Below, in pieces: positions 17,280 to 26,052 of a stretch of 64,000 nucleotides of DNA. A program made the translations under genes and the position numbers. The notes under the pieces were generated by a model. That model was not told where the DNA came from. It did not search any database and saw nothing but the letters and a program-made list of their open reading frames with translations. This DNA comes from Lentisphaerota bacterium. Its GTDB lineage: Bacteria > Verrucomicrobiota > Lentisphaeria > Victivallales > Victivallaceae. Positions within the stretch are counted from its first letter, which is position 1; the number at the start of each line of letters is the position of its first letter. Location: assembly GCA_015061745.1 (NCBI GenBank), contig SUWB01000012.1, positions 1 to 64,000 of the forward strand, read 5' to 3'.

Positions 17280-18695
17280 ATGGAAGGACTTGCCTTAGGT
17301 GCGATCATTCTGCTGGTGACTGCAGTAGTGGTGTTGGCTGCATTGCTCCATCACCAGTCTGTCCACGCATTCAACTTGCAGAACGCACTTGAGGAATCCG
17401 ACTCCAGACGCCGGGAAATCTCAAACTTTCTGAACCGCTTTTCAGCGGGAATCAAAGGAGATGAGGGTTTTTTCGGTGCTATGAACGCCGCTGCCATCCA
17501 TATCGGCGAACAGACCGACAGTGAATCTGTTGCCATTTACATTATGGAAGGCAGCGAGCTGCGTTGTGTCAGCGTCTACGGTACTTACCCGCTGGTACGG
17601 ACTGCCAATAAACTGGTATTCACCCGCCGCCGCCATCTGCTTGAAACGCTCCGGGGCGAAAAAATCGCTCCCGGGGACGGCTTTTTGGGCGGCATTATTA
17701 TTTCCCGCCTGGCAGAGCAGGTTCCCTGCGGAGCTGATGATGAGAGGTTCCGTTCTTACCCGGAATGCAGAAATCTGGCCGGTATTATGGCAGTCCCGAT
17801 GCTCCGTGACGGAGCGATCATCGGCGTCATCTGTGCTGTCGGCAACCGGAATCGTCCCAGCAAACCTTTCAGCGAGAATCAGTTTGAACGTTTGAAACTG
17901 CTGGCTCCTCAGGTTTTGATGGTTCACAATCTGGTGATGGCTTACGGTGAAATCAGCCGCCGTGACCGGATCGATCAGGAACTTGAACTGGCCCGTCTGC
18001 TTCAACAGTCCCTTTTGCCCAAAAGCAATCCTGACTGGGGTGAATTTTCTATCCGTGCCTATTCCCGTTCCGCAAAAGAGGTGAATGGTGACTTCTATGA
18101 CTTCATCCGCATTGATGAAGACCGTATGCTGGTCGTGATTGCCGATGCCTGCGGCAAAGGGATTCCGGCGTGTATGCTTACGGCTATGACCCGAAGTGTG
18201 GGCCGTTCTCTCATTGACAACTTCACAACCCTTCACGACTTTTTGTGCAAATTGAGCGACAAGCTCAACAGGGACACTGATGCCGACCGTTTCATCACTT
18301 TGGGCTGCTGTCTGCTGAATAAAAAAGATATGCTTCTTGAATTTGCCAGAGCCGGACATACCGATCTTGTCACCTTTGTCCACAATCACATCCGCATTAT
18401 GTCTCCCCGGGGAGCGGCATTAGGCATATTGCCTGCCCGGTTGGTCAAGTTTGACACGATCTGCATTGCCATAGAACCGGGAACGACCGTGATGATGTAT
18501 TCAGACGGCTTTACCGAAGCGATCAACGCAGAAGGTAAAGAGTTCGGTCAGGATCAACTGGTCGAAACATTTGAAAATGCCTGTTCCGGGAAAAACTCTC
18601 TTGAAGAAGTTGTGGATATTATGGCAAGGCGGATCATCGACTACGAAGAATCCCAGTCTGACGATCAAACCCTGGTTCTGATCCGCCGTAATTAA
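17280..18695 (+). CDS. Membrane-anchored GAF-SpoIIE (PP2C) serine phosphatase
   Basis: A 471-residue signalling protein of the RsbU/SpoIIE type. One N-terminal membrane helix (about residues 6-24), a short coiled region, a GAF domain (about 45-215, with GIMAVPMLRDGAIIGVICAV), a linker ELELARLLQQSLLPKSNPDW typical of the helix before RsbU catalytic domains, then the PP2C-like domain (about 250-470) with metal-binding motifs VNGDFYDF, IADACGKGIPACML, RAGHTDLV and MYSDGFTEA. Such enzymes usually dephosphorylate an anti-sigma-antagonist; no STAS or HATPase partner is in view. GGAG precedes ATG by six bases. Its position 12 bases after carB suggests read-through co-expression, an odd pairing. Confidence 0.9.
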   Translation: MEGLALGAIILLVTAVVVLAALLHHQSVHAFNLQNALEESDSRRREISNFLNRFSAGIKGDEGFFGAMNAAAIHIGEQTDSESVAIYIMEGSELRCVSVYGTYPLVRTANKLVFTRRRHLLETLRGEKIAPGDGFLGGIIISRLAEQVPCGADDERFRSYPECRNLAGIMAVPMLRDGAIIGVICAVGNRNRPSKPFSENQFERLKLLAPQVLMVHNLVMAYGEISRRDRIDQELELARLLQQSLLPKSNPDWGEFSIRAYSRSAKEVNGDFYDFIRIDEDRMLVVIADACGKGIPACMLTAMTRSVGRSLIDNFTTLHDFLCKLSDKLNRDTDADRFITLGCCLLNKKDMLLEFARAGHTDLVTFVHNHIRIMSPRGAALGILPARLVKFDTICIAIEPGTTVMMYSDGFTEAINAEGKEFGQDQLVETFENACSGKNSLEEVVDIMARRIIDYEESQSDDQTLVLIRRN

Positions 18696-18699
18696 AGCA

Positions 18700-20034
18700 A
18701 TGAGCAAAAAACACGCCCTTCTCTGCCTCACAGCAATTATGGGAACAGCCTTTTTGCTCCGGTTGTTCCCCGCTTTGAATGTGCTGGATTTTCCGGAACG
18801 TTTCATCCGTCCCGACACAGAAACCTATCTCGGCCCTGCCCGGGCACTTCTTGAAGGAAAATTTTTCGGCACGGGGCGGGCTCCCGGATATATTCTTCTT
18901 GCAGCAGCAGCTCAATATATTTCAGCAGATTCTTATCACTTTCTGCTTGCATTGACAGGCGTCATCCTGAGCACTCTGACTTTGCCCTTCATCTACGGCG
19001 GTGCCGAAGAACTTTTCGGGCGCAAAGCCGGTCTTATTGCCGCCAGTCTTTTTGCCTTGAACCTTACGGCGATCGCCAATGCGCCGATGTTTCTTTCGGA
19101 CACCTTTTTTGCTTTTTTTGCGGGAGGACAGTTTTTCTTTTTCGTCCGCTTTTACCGCAGAAAGAAAAGCAGCGATTTTCTCTTTTGCATTCTCTTTGCC
19201 GCGATCGGAACCCTGATCCGCCCCATCAATCTGCCCTGGATCGCTCCGGCACTGGTGCTGCTGTGGCTGTTTCCCAAAGTTTCTTTGCAGACAAAAACAC
19301 TCAATACACTTGGGGCACTTTTTATTACTGCGGCGTTGCTTCTGCCCTGGATGGCAAGAAACGCCGCCGCCGGGGCTCCCTGGTGTATCGACACCAATAC
19401 TGGTGCAATGGTTCACCAGAATGGTGCTATGATCCTTGCTGAAGCCCGGGGGAGTTCCTATGAAGATGAAAAAAACAAGATCCGGCAGGAATACGACACT
19501 CTTTTTCTTGACAAAGAAAAATTCCCCGATGAAAAGGCCCGGGAAAAATGGAAAATGACCCGTCTCCGTCAAATCATCGCCGATCATCCGTGGATTGCTC
19601 TGAAACAACACTTCAACTGGCATAATATCCTGCTCCCTGATGCTCCGACATTATTTGAAATCTGCGGATTGACCAAATCCGACAGAGGAACAATGAATGT
19701 CCTTGTCACCAAAGGACTTTTTGCCGCTGTCGATCACTACTTTGAAGGAAAACTCCATTTGCCGTTGCTGCTTTTGCCTTTGCTCTGCGTTACAGGAGCA
19801 ACTTACCTCGGCACTCTGCTGCTGCTTTTGTACGCCCTCTTTCGCTTTCGCCGCCGCTGGTATTTGTGGCTGCTTTTTCTTGCCTTTGCGGAATTTTATC
19901 TTTTTCTGCCCGGTCCCATCTGTGCTCCCCGTTACCAGCTGCCGGCACTGCCTTTGATGTGTGCTTTTGCATCCCCTGTGTGTTTCTATTTTTTCAGAAA
20001 AATATGTTTTTTTGTACACAAATTAAGGAAATAA
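18700..20034 (+). CDS. Glycosyltransferase family 39-like membrane protein
   Basis: Predicted polyprenyl-phosphate-sugar-dependent transferase (PMT/ArnT type), 444 residues, with about ten hydrophobic helices. Near the N-terminus after the first helix is RPDTETYL, with D39 and E41 matching the acidic catalytic pair of GT-C enzymes, then GRAPGYILLAAAAQY. The C-terminal part has a soluble loop (about 245-320, DEKNKIRQEYDTLF) before the last helices. The acceptor is unknown; lipid A, protein or a cell-surface glycan are possible. It begins four bases after the phosphatase gene and ends two bases before the third DUF4838 gene, so it sits in the same run of genes. Confidence 0.75.
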   Translation: MSKKHALLCLTAIMGTAFLLRLFPALNVLDFPERFIRPDTETYLGPARALLEGKFFGTGRAPGYILLAAAAQYISADSYHFLLALTGVILSTLTLPFIYGGAEELFGRKAGLIAASLFALNLTAIANAPMFLSDTFFAFFAGGQFFFFVRFYRRKKSSDFLFCILFAAIGTLIRPINLPWIAPALVLLWLFPKVSLQTKTLNTLGALFITAALLLPWMARNAAAGAPWCIDTNTGAMVHQNGAMILAEARGSSYEDEKNKIRQEYDTLFLDKEKFPDEKAREKWKMTRLRQIIADHPWIALKQHFNWHNILLPDAPTLFEICGLTKSDRGTMNVLVTKGLFAAVDHYFEGKLHLPLLLLPLLCVTGATYLGTLLLLLYALFRFRRRWYLWLLFLAFAEFYLFLPGPICAPRYQLPALPLMCAFASPVCFYFFRKICFFVHKLRK

Positions 20035-20036
20035 AA

Positions 20037-22508
20037 ATGAAAAAACTTTTATCCTCTCTTTTGTTCCTGACTACTGTCGCCGCTTTTGCTGTTTTTCCGC
20101 CTCTCAGCGGTTCTCAGATCCTCGTTGAAAACAAGAAAAGTTCCTTTGTCATCGTTCACACGGGATACAGAAGCAAATACGCAGCCGATTTGCTCAAAAA
20201 GATGCTGAGTGCTGTCACAGAAGCTCAGCTGCCTGTCATTCACGAAAAAGAGTATAAAAAGGGCACTCCCGCCATTTTTATCGGCAATACTCAAGCGGCA
20301 CGCAGTAAAAAGTTGATTCCTGTTTCCTATGCCCAATGGGAACACCGGATCGACATTGAAAAAAATGCGGTTTACCTTACCGGTTCCGACACTTTCGGAG
20401 ACACGCTTCAAAGGAACAGCTTCGAGTCAGGTATGCTCAAAGCGGTCATCACCTTTCTGGAACGCTTCGGCAACTGCTGTTTCTTCGGCCCTGCCCCCCT
20501 GAAAGATTATGCGGCAAAGCAATCAAAGATTGTGCTCCCCGACAAATTTTCCTACCATAAAAAGCCGGCAATCGTCTACTGTGTCAGCCGTTCAAAACAA
20601 CTGGAATACGATATTGCCACCAATGCTTTTTACTCAGGAAACTTTTACAAACCCCAGGGGGGACACAATTATCCCAAAGCAGTCCCTATGGCGAAATATC
20701 TGAAATCCAATCCCGAATTTTTCGCCCTCAGAAATGGAAAACGCAACCCCACACGTTACAATCATCTGTGTATTTCCAACCCTCAAGTGCAGGAATTGCT
20801 GTATAAAAATCTCCTTGAGCAGGCAGATGCCGGAAGCCGGATGGTGCAAATCGGGCAGACCGATTCTTACCAGTGCTGCCACTGTGCCCCGTGCCGCCGC
20901 CTTTTCGGCCTCATTCCCAAGGGCAAACCGGGCACCGGAGCTTACAATGCGGATCCTGCCTGGAAAGAAAAATTGTGGATACTTCACCGCAATATGGCTG
21001 AACGCTTTATGAAAGACCGTCCCGGGAAACTGGTCTCTATTATGGCTTACGGCCCCACTCAAACGCCGCCGGAAACATTCAAAAAATTTCCCTCCAATAC
21101 CTGGATCGAACTTGCCCCCTTTGATAACGACACCATAAAACAGTGGAAAAATTATCAGGTCAAAGCCTTTTCAGCCTACCTTTACATCTGGGGAACTTAT
21201 AACGCTGAAGGCTTCACCCCCAATCAATCTTTCAAAGCTCTGCAAGCTGAAGTTGCCGGTTATTACAAACACAACATCAAAGGTCTTTACCGCTGCGGTT
21301 TCGGCGAACTTCCGGGCTTGAGCGGTCCTGCCTATTACATCTGGGGTAAACTTCTCGGCGATCCCAAAGGGGATATGAATCTCTGGCTGAAACAATACTG
21401 CCGCTATGCCTTTCCCAAGGCGGCCGTTGAAATGGAACAGTTCTACAAATATCTGGACAGCCGTCTGGAACTCCATTTGAAAAACACAAAAAAAGAGAAT
21501 TGGAACAGTTCTCTGCTTCTTTCCGGACAAAGCAGAAGTTGGAAACCTTTTCACCTTTATAAACTCCGTTATCCGGAAGCGGTCCTCACAAAACTGGAAA
21601 ATCTGCTGAAAAAAGCAGAAGCCAAAGAAAAGAATCTCCATATCAAACAGGTTCGCACCGAGTTTGATTATCTCTGCCGCACCGCCCGTGCCGCCCAATC
21701 AATGATGGCATTCCGGCTGAACCATTCAGATGAAAACTGGAAAAAAGCTCTTGATGATCTGGAAAAACGGGAACAATTCATCAACTCCCTTTCTGTCAAC
21801 TACAAAGGTTTTCTCGTTGCCAATAACCGCATTCTTTTCGGACAGGTTACTCGCCCCCAGGTGATGATGGGAGGCAGATTGTCAGCCACGCTGAATGCTC
21901 CTTTCAACTGGGGGGCTGTCAAGCTCCGCAAATATAATATCAAACCCTGTGCAAGAGTAATGAAAACCGATGATCCTCAGTGGCAATACCTTGTTCCTCA
22001 AAACCGTAACAGCGATATTGCTCCTGAGCTGCGTCCGACTGTGGTAAAATTCCGCAGCCGGAAAGCTCCCGACGGAGTCAAGTTCACCTTTGTTCTTTCA
22101 AATGTCAAAGAAAAGCTGCGCAAAGGGTATTACGTCCACATCTTCCTGGGACCGGAAAGGAAAAAACTCAGATGGTTCCCCGGAAAATTTGCCAACAGTG
22201 CCCCCGCCTGGTACAAACTGGGACTCACCAATGAGGAAAATAAGAATCAGGGCGATAAATATATTCACTGCCGCGGCCGGGCGGGAAAAGCACTTTGCCC
22301 CGCCCCCGGGGTGAAACTTGCTCCCGGAGAAATTTCTGTTGAAATCTTCCTGCCCTTTACATTCTTTGACAAAGTTCCCGGCAAGGGCGACAAATGGCTC
22401 CTCAATATTGCCGCCGGAGTCAAAGGCTGTGAATTGATCTGGGAGTACAATATGGAACAGCTCCACTACCGCAACGCAACAGCGGCAAACGGAACATTGA
22501 TCTTTTAA
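20037..22508 (+). CDS. Secreted DUF4838 family protein, third paralogue
   Basis: An 823-residue paralogue of the two DUF4838 proteins at 8-13 kb. The ATG at 20037 follows AAGGAA; a longer open frame upstream overlaps the glycosyltransferase and is not used. Signal peptide residues 1-19 (LLSSLLFLTTVAAFAVF). Family blocks seen: PAIFIGNTQAARS, SNPEFFALRNGKR, VQIGQTDS (about 270), CHCAPC, EKLWILHRNMAERFMKDRPG, YRCGFGELPGLSGPAYYIWG. The C-terminal 160 residues look like the same CBM9-type beta domain. DG of LAQ(T/S)DG is DS here. Predicted periplasmic or outer-membrane glycan degradation; substrate unknown. Confidence 0.78.
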   Translation: MKKLLSSLLFLTTVAAFAVFPPLSGSQILVENKKSSFVIVHTGYRSKYAADLLKKMLSAVTEAQLPVIHEKEYKKGTPAIFIGNTQAARSKKLIPVSYAQWEHRIDIEKNAVYLTGSDTFGDTLQRNSFESGMLKAVITFLERFGNCCFFGPAPLKDYAAKQSKIVLPDKFSYHKKPAIVYCVSRSKQLEYDIATNAFYSGNFYKPQGGHNYPKAVPMAKYLKSNPEFFALRNGKRNPTRYNHLCISNPQVQELLYKNLLEQADAGSRMVQIGQTDSYQCCHCAPCRRLFGLIPKGKPGTGAYNADPAWKEKLWILHRNMAERFMKDRPGKLVSIMAYGPTQTPPETFKKFPSNTWIELAPFDNDTIKQWKNYQVKAFSAYLYIWGTYNAEGFTPNQSFKALQAEVAGYYKHNIKGLYRCGFGELPGLSGPAYYIWGKLLGDPKGDMNLWLKQYCRYAFPKAAVEMEQFYKYLDSRLELHLKNTKKENWNSSLLLSGQSRSWKPFHLYKLRYPEAVLTKLENLLKKAEAKEKNLHIKQVRTEFDYLCRTARAAQSMMAFRLNHSDENWKKALDDLEKREQFINSLSVNYKGFLVANNRILFGQVTRPQVMMGGRLSATLNAPFNWGAVKLRKYNIKPCARVMKTDDPQWQYLVPQNRNSDIAPELRPTVVKFRSRKAPDGVKFTFVLSNVKEKLRKGYYVHIFLGPERKKLRWFPGKFANSAPAWYKLGLTNEENKNQGDKYIHCRGRAGKALCPAPGVKLAPGEISVEIFLPFTFFDKVPGKGDKWLLNIAAGVKGCELIWEYNMEQLHYRNATAANGTLIF

Positions 22509-22534
22509 TTCTCTTTCAAAAAGGATAATAAATT

Positions 22535-24196
22535 ATGTTGAAAACACTCTCCTGTCTGTTGGCTGTACTTCTTGGTGCCGCTCTTGTCAACGGTGCTGAA
22601 GTACCGAAAAAAAAGGTTCTCGTCGTTATGATCGACGGTATGCGGGCCGATGCCTTTGCCGCCTTCAAGCCCACCACCCTTACAAAACTGATGAAAGGGG
22701 AATGGAAACCCGGTTACAAAGGTGCCTGGACTCTCTGTGCCAGAACGATTCCCGATGCTCCCGCCCACAGTGCCCCCAATCACGCCGCCATTGCCACCGG
22801 TGTCACCGCAGCCAAACACAAAGTCACCCGTAACGGCACCACAAAACAGGGAAATTGGAAAGAATGGCCCTCCTGGCTCCACCGTTTGAAAAAGGCTCAA
22901 CCGGAAAAAAAGGCTCTTTACATCCACGCCTGGAGCGAAAGCGGTTATATCGACCCCACCCCCCTCGTCACCCGGATCGGAAAAAGTGACTGGGCCAACA
23001 CCACTGTCTACCCCAAACTCATTACTGAAAAAGATTGTCCCGACGCCATTATGTATTACATCAACGCTCCGGACGGCGGCGGACACGGCACCGGATTTTA
23101 TCCCTACGGAGACAACTATTCCCAGACGATCCAGCTGGCGGACCGTTATCTTACCTTGATGCTCGATCTTATTTCCAAACGTCCCTCTTTTTCCGCAGAA
23201 GATTGGCTGATCCTTGTAACTGCCGACCACGGCGGTTATGCCAGAGGACACGGTCAGCCCGGCGGTCAGTCTGACACAGTTCCCCTCATTATGGCGGGAA
23301 AAAACATCGTCAGCGGCAAACTTGCCGGAACGCCCAGTGTCACAGATCTGCCGGTGACAGCGTTGGAATTTATGGGCGTCAGCACTGCCGGAATGAACCT
23401 TGACGGCAAAGTTATCGGCAATAAACTTTCCTCTGAAAAGCCGGGTAAATCCCTTGCAGAAGGTCTGGAAGCCTATATGATTTTTTCCCGCCGTCCCATT
23501 CCTGCCAACCGGGCAAAACTTGCCATACGCAGTGCTCAGGTCGGTTTGGGAGTATCTTCCGCCAGCCGCCGTTATATGCTTTTCGGCAATACCCTGAGCT
23601 GCGAAGATGTCAAACTGAAAAATGCAAAATTCATTCCTCACGGAATGGTTTTCCACGGTCTTGAAAAACTCAAGATGAGCAATAATCACTGCTTCACACT
23701 GACATTCTGGGTCCGTCTGCCTGCAAAACAGCCGGGTGATTCCGTCATTATCGGCAACAAGCTCCAGAGTGAAGATTCCAAGACCGGCTTTTATATTTCC
23801 GCCGCCCGGAAAACCTTTAACGGAGCCAAAGGTCCCGGAGTGGTGCTGAACTTCAAAGATTCAAAAGGCCAAAAGAGCTTTGCTATGGGAACTTATGATA
23901 TTGAACCCAACCGCTGGAACTTTTATGCGGTCACGGTCACTCCTGACAATGCTTTGTATTTCTTCCAGGGCCGCCGGGACGGATATCTCCACTGGTTTGT
24001 GGAAAAATGTTCCGGCTCCCTCAACAGCGGCAATCCCTGGTATATTTCCCAGCCTGAAAAGGGCAGCAACAAAGCCAATTTATCTGCCGAGCTCGACGAT
24101 ATGGCTGTCTGGAACAGAAATCTCACTGTTGACGAGATCCGCAAGATTTTTGAAGCAGGCCGCAATGGTTTTGCTCTGGAAGATATCATCAAGTAA
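22535..24196 (+). CDS. Type I phosphodiesterase/nucleotide pyrophosphatase-like enzyme with LamG C-terminus
   Basis: Secreted alkaline-phosphatase-superfamily hydrolase, 553 residues. Signal peptide 1-20, then the metal site VVMIDGMRADAF (D33 region), a nucleophile region HSAPNHAAIATG in which serine stands where threonine is commonest in this family, and TADHGGYARGHG (about 229-240) for the second metal. Residues about 365-545 form a laminin-G/concanavalin-like domain (FTLTFWVRLP, NRWNFYAVTV, DDMAVWNRNLTVDEI). The fusion suggests a glycan- or polymer-attached phosphodiester or sulfate ester substrate. It follows the third DUF4838 gene by 26 bases with AAGGA before ATG. Confidence 0.82.
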   Translation: MLKTLSCLLAVLLGAALVNGAEVPKKKVLVVMIDGMRADAFAAFKPTTLTKLMKGEWKPGYKGAWTLCARTIPDAPAHSAPNHAAIATGVTAAKHKVTRNGTTKQGNWKEWPSWLHRLKKAQPEKKALYIHAWSESGYIDPTPLVTRIGKSDWANTTVYPKLITEKDCPDAIMYYINAPDGGGHGTGFYPYGDNYSQTIQLADRYLTLMLDLISKRPSFSAEDWLILVTADHGGYARGHGQPGGQSDTVPLIMAGKNIVSGKLAGTPSVTDLPVTALEFMGVSTAGMNLDGKVIGNKLSSEKPGKSLAEGLEAYMIFSRRPIPANRAKLAIRSAQVGLGVSSASRRYMLFGNTLSCEDVKLKNAKFIPHGMVFHGLEKLKMSNNHCFTLTFWVRLPAKQPGDSVIIGNKLQSEDSKTGFYISAARKTFNGAKGPGVVLNFKDSKGQKSFAMGTYDIEPNRWNFYAVTVTPDNALYFFQGRRDGYLHWFVEKCSGSLNSGNPWYISQPEKGSNKANLSAELDDMAVWNRNLTVDEIRKIFEAGRNGFALEDIIK

Positions 24197-24209
24197 AAAT
24201 ATGACACTT

Positions 24210-24232
24210 GTTCCGGGAAAAACTCCCGGAAC
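24210..24232 (+). other. Intergenic hairpin between phosphodiesterase and Dabb genes
   Basis: GTTCCGGG (24210-24217) and CCCGGAAC (24225-24232) form a perfect eight-pair stem with a seven-base loop but no T-run follows. It may stabilise the upstream mRNA end or attenuate, not fully terminate. Confidence 0.5.
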
Positions 24233-24255
24233 GTTCTGCTTAAAGGAAAAATATT

Positions 24256-24558
24256 ATGGTCAAACACGTTATTTTATGGAAACTTAAAGAAGAATTCACC
24301 GCCGCTGAAAAAGAGAATATCAAAGCCGGAATCAAAGCCGGTCTTGAAGGTCTCAAAGGCATTATCCCCGGTTTGGAACACATTGAGGTCAAGATCTCAG
24401 GACTGCCCTCATCCAATGCCGATGTGATGCTGGATTCCTCTTTCACCGATGCCGCTGCCCTTAAAAATTACGCTGTCCACCCCGCCCACGTTGAAGTGGC
24501 AGACACCAAAGTGCGTCCCTTCACAGCCCAGCGGCTCTGCCTGGACTTTGAAGAATAA
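24256..24558 (+). CDS. Dabb (stress-responsive A/B barrel) family protein
   Basis: Small 100-residue dimeric alpha/beta-barrel type protein; in this family no single function is fixed. Recognisable parts are the N-terminal VKHVILWKLKEE, the middle GLEHIEVKISG and the C-terminal YAVHPAHVEVADTKVRPFTAQRLCLDFEE, which is the conserved HPxHxxv...r.vvDfe pattern of Dabb proteins. AAAGGA lies eight bases before ATG. It is followed after six bases by an aldo/keto reductase, a pairing seen in sugar and aromatic catabolic clusters, so it probably belongs to the same pathway. Confidence 0.88.
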   Translation: MVKHVILWKLKEEFTAAEKENIKAGIKAGLEGLKGIIPGLEHIEVKISGLPSSNADVMLDSSFTDAAALKNYAVHPAHVEVADTKVRPFTAQRLCLDFEE

Positions 24559-24564
24559 AAATTT

Positions 24565-25404
24565 ATGCGTTTTCTCACAACTTCAGCAGGTTTTCCCCTC
24601 CCCGTACTGGGTATGGGTACCTGGTGTTTCGGCGGCAGAACAGAACACGATCCTGACAATGACGATGCAGTTCAGATTTCCGCTTTGCAGCAGGGAATAG
24701 AAATGGGCTTCACCCTGATCGACACGGCAGAATATTACGCCGCAGGCTTTGCCGAAACCCTTATCGGCAAAGCGATCAGAGGTTTTGACCGTCAGAAACT
24801 TTTTATCACTTCAAAGGTATGGAAAAGCAATGCCCGCCGGGATGACCTTTTGAGGGCCGCCGAAAATACCCTCAAACGGCTGGGGTGTGACTATCTGGAT
24901 TGTTATTTGTACCACCACTTCAACAATGAAGTTCCTCTGGAAGAAACAATGGCAGCCCTCAACGAACTTGTAGCGCAGAAAATGACCCGTTCCATTGGAG
25001 TAAGCAACTTTTCTGCCCGGCTTCTGCTCCGGGCGGCAGCTCTTTCTTCTGCGCCGGTGGTCATCAATCAGGTCCACTGCAGTCTGGCGGTCCGAGAAGC
25101 TCTGGACGATCTTTCTGAAGTCTGCAAGCAGCACCAGGTCATCTTACAGGCCTGGCGGCCGGTACGGGATCTGGAAGCAACGCCCGAATGTCTGGAAATA
25201 TGTAAAAAATACGACATTTCTTTTCCTCAACTGGCATTAGCCTATCTTCTCAATAAAAAAGATATCTCCGTCCTGACGGCGATGAAAAATCCCCGGCATC
25301 TGGCAGAAAATATGGCAGCATTGGAAATTCACCTGACTCCTGGGGAAATGACTCTGCTTGAATCTTATCCCCTGCGCCGCCCCTGCAGTGTGCCTCTGGC
25401 ATAA
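24565..25404 (+). CDS. Aldo/keto reductase
   Basis: Cytoplasmic NAD(P)H-dependent carbonyl reductase, 279 residues. It has the catalytic tetrad in context: D and Y in LIDTAEYYAAG (about residues 52-57), K in LFITSKVW (about 84) and H in DCYLYHHF (about 115). The SIGVSNFSARLL block and the LAYLLNKKDISVLTAM segment are typical of the family. Length is near the usual 280. No clear ribosome site precedes the ATG, which is six bases after the Dabb stop, so translation is probably coupled. The substrate cannot be deduced. Confidence 0.92.
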   Translation: MRFLTTSAGFPLPVLGMGTWCFGGRTEHDPDNDDAVQISALQQGIEMGFTLIDTAEYYAAGFAETLIGKAIRGFDRQKLFITSKVWKSNARRDDLLRAAENTLKRLGCDYLDCYLYHHFNNEVPLEETMAALNELVAQKMTRSIGVSNFSARLLLRAAALSSAPVVINQVHCSLAVREALDDLSEVCKQHQVILQAWRPVRDLEATPECLEICKKYDISFPQLALAYLLNKKDISVLTAMKNPRHLAENMAALEIHLTPGEMTLLESYPLRRPCSVPLA

Positions 25405-25421
25405 GGTGAGTACTGTTCCTT

Positions 25422-25853
25422 TTACCCTCTCCAATAACCGGATTTGAAAATCAGCCACAGAGTCAGCACTGCATTCAGCAGCACACACAATATAAATTTG
25501 ATCCGGTACGACACTTTAGCCGTCTTATGACGGAAGATCTGCTGTCCCAGAAGCCCTCCCGGCCATCCCCCCAGCAGATCCCATATCAGCAATCTCCATT
25601 CCGGAATACGTCTGTATCCCTGTTCTGCCAGTTCTTTGTCACATCCATAGAAACAAAAAGAAAAACTGCCGGCAGCAAGGATCACAGCTCCCAAAGCATA
25701 ACTCAATTGTGAAGTTGTCATATATATGATGCCCCCCGCAATAGGCAGCACGCCATAAAAGCGGGCGGCCGTCCGGAGTATTTTCCAGAAAAATGGAGCC
25801 TTATCTGCCGGAGCTTTATACTGTTTTGTCATCCTTGATGCGGTTCCTTTCAT
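25422..25853 (-). CDS. DUF1294 family membrane protein
   Basis: A 143-residue integral membrane protein of unknown function. ATG at 25853 follows GGGGAG and is chosen over the longer frame to 25916. After a short cytoplasmic start come two helices (about 25-65), then the DUF1294 signature CFYGCDKELAEQGYRRIPEWRLLIWDLLGGWPGGLLGQQIFRHKTAKVSYRIKF in pieces: YGCDKxLA, RIPExxL, GGWPGG and RHKTxKxxYR, and a final helix. Family members sometimes carry an N-terminal cold-shock domain, absent here. It converges on the aldo/keto reductase with only 17 bases between stops. Confidence 0.85.
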   Translation of the reverse strand: MKGTASRMTKQYKAPADKAPFFWKILRTAARFYGVLPIAGGIIYMTTSQLSYALGAVILAAGSFSFCFYGCDKELAEQGYRRIPEWRLLIWDLLGGWPGGLLGQQIFRHKTAKVSYRIKFILCVLLNAVLTLWLIFKSGYWRG

Positions 25854-25996
25854 CTTGCTCTCCCCTTTTGAACAAAAGGGCAGGAATAATATACTCTCTT
25901 CCGGTTCAAAAATCAAATTTCCCCCCTGAAATCCCCCTTTTTTTTTGAATTTTATAAAAAAGCAGATAAAATCTTGATTTGAGCTCAGGAGTGAAC

Positions 25997-26025
25997 TTGA
26001 CTTTTTCCCCGGAGCAGGTTATATT
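25997..26025 (+). promoter_or_regulatory. Promoter of the DUF6259/MFS unit
   Basis: TTGACT (25997-26002), 17-base spacer, TATATT (26020-26025). The start codon is at 26053, giving a leader of about 20 bases, with AGGA at 26043-26046. Confidence 0.75.
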
Positions 26026-26052
26026 TTCCGCCGTGCAACTATAGGATCTCTT

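Noticed and set aside
19866-20036. N-terminal extension of the third DUF4838 protein into the glycosyltransferase gene
   Set aside because: ATG 20037 has AAGGAA before it and starts a clear signal peptide; the extension overlaps real coding sequence in another frame.
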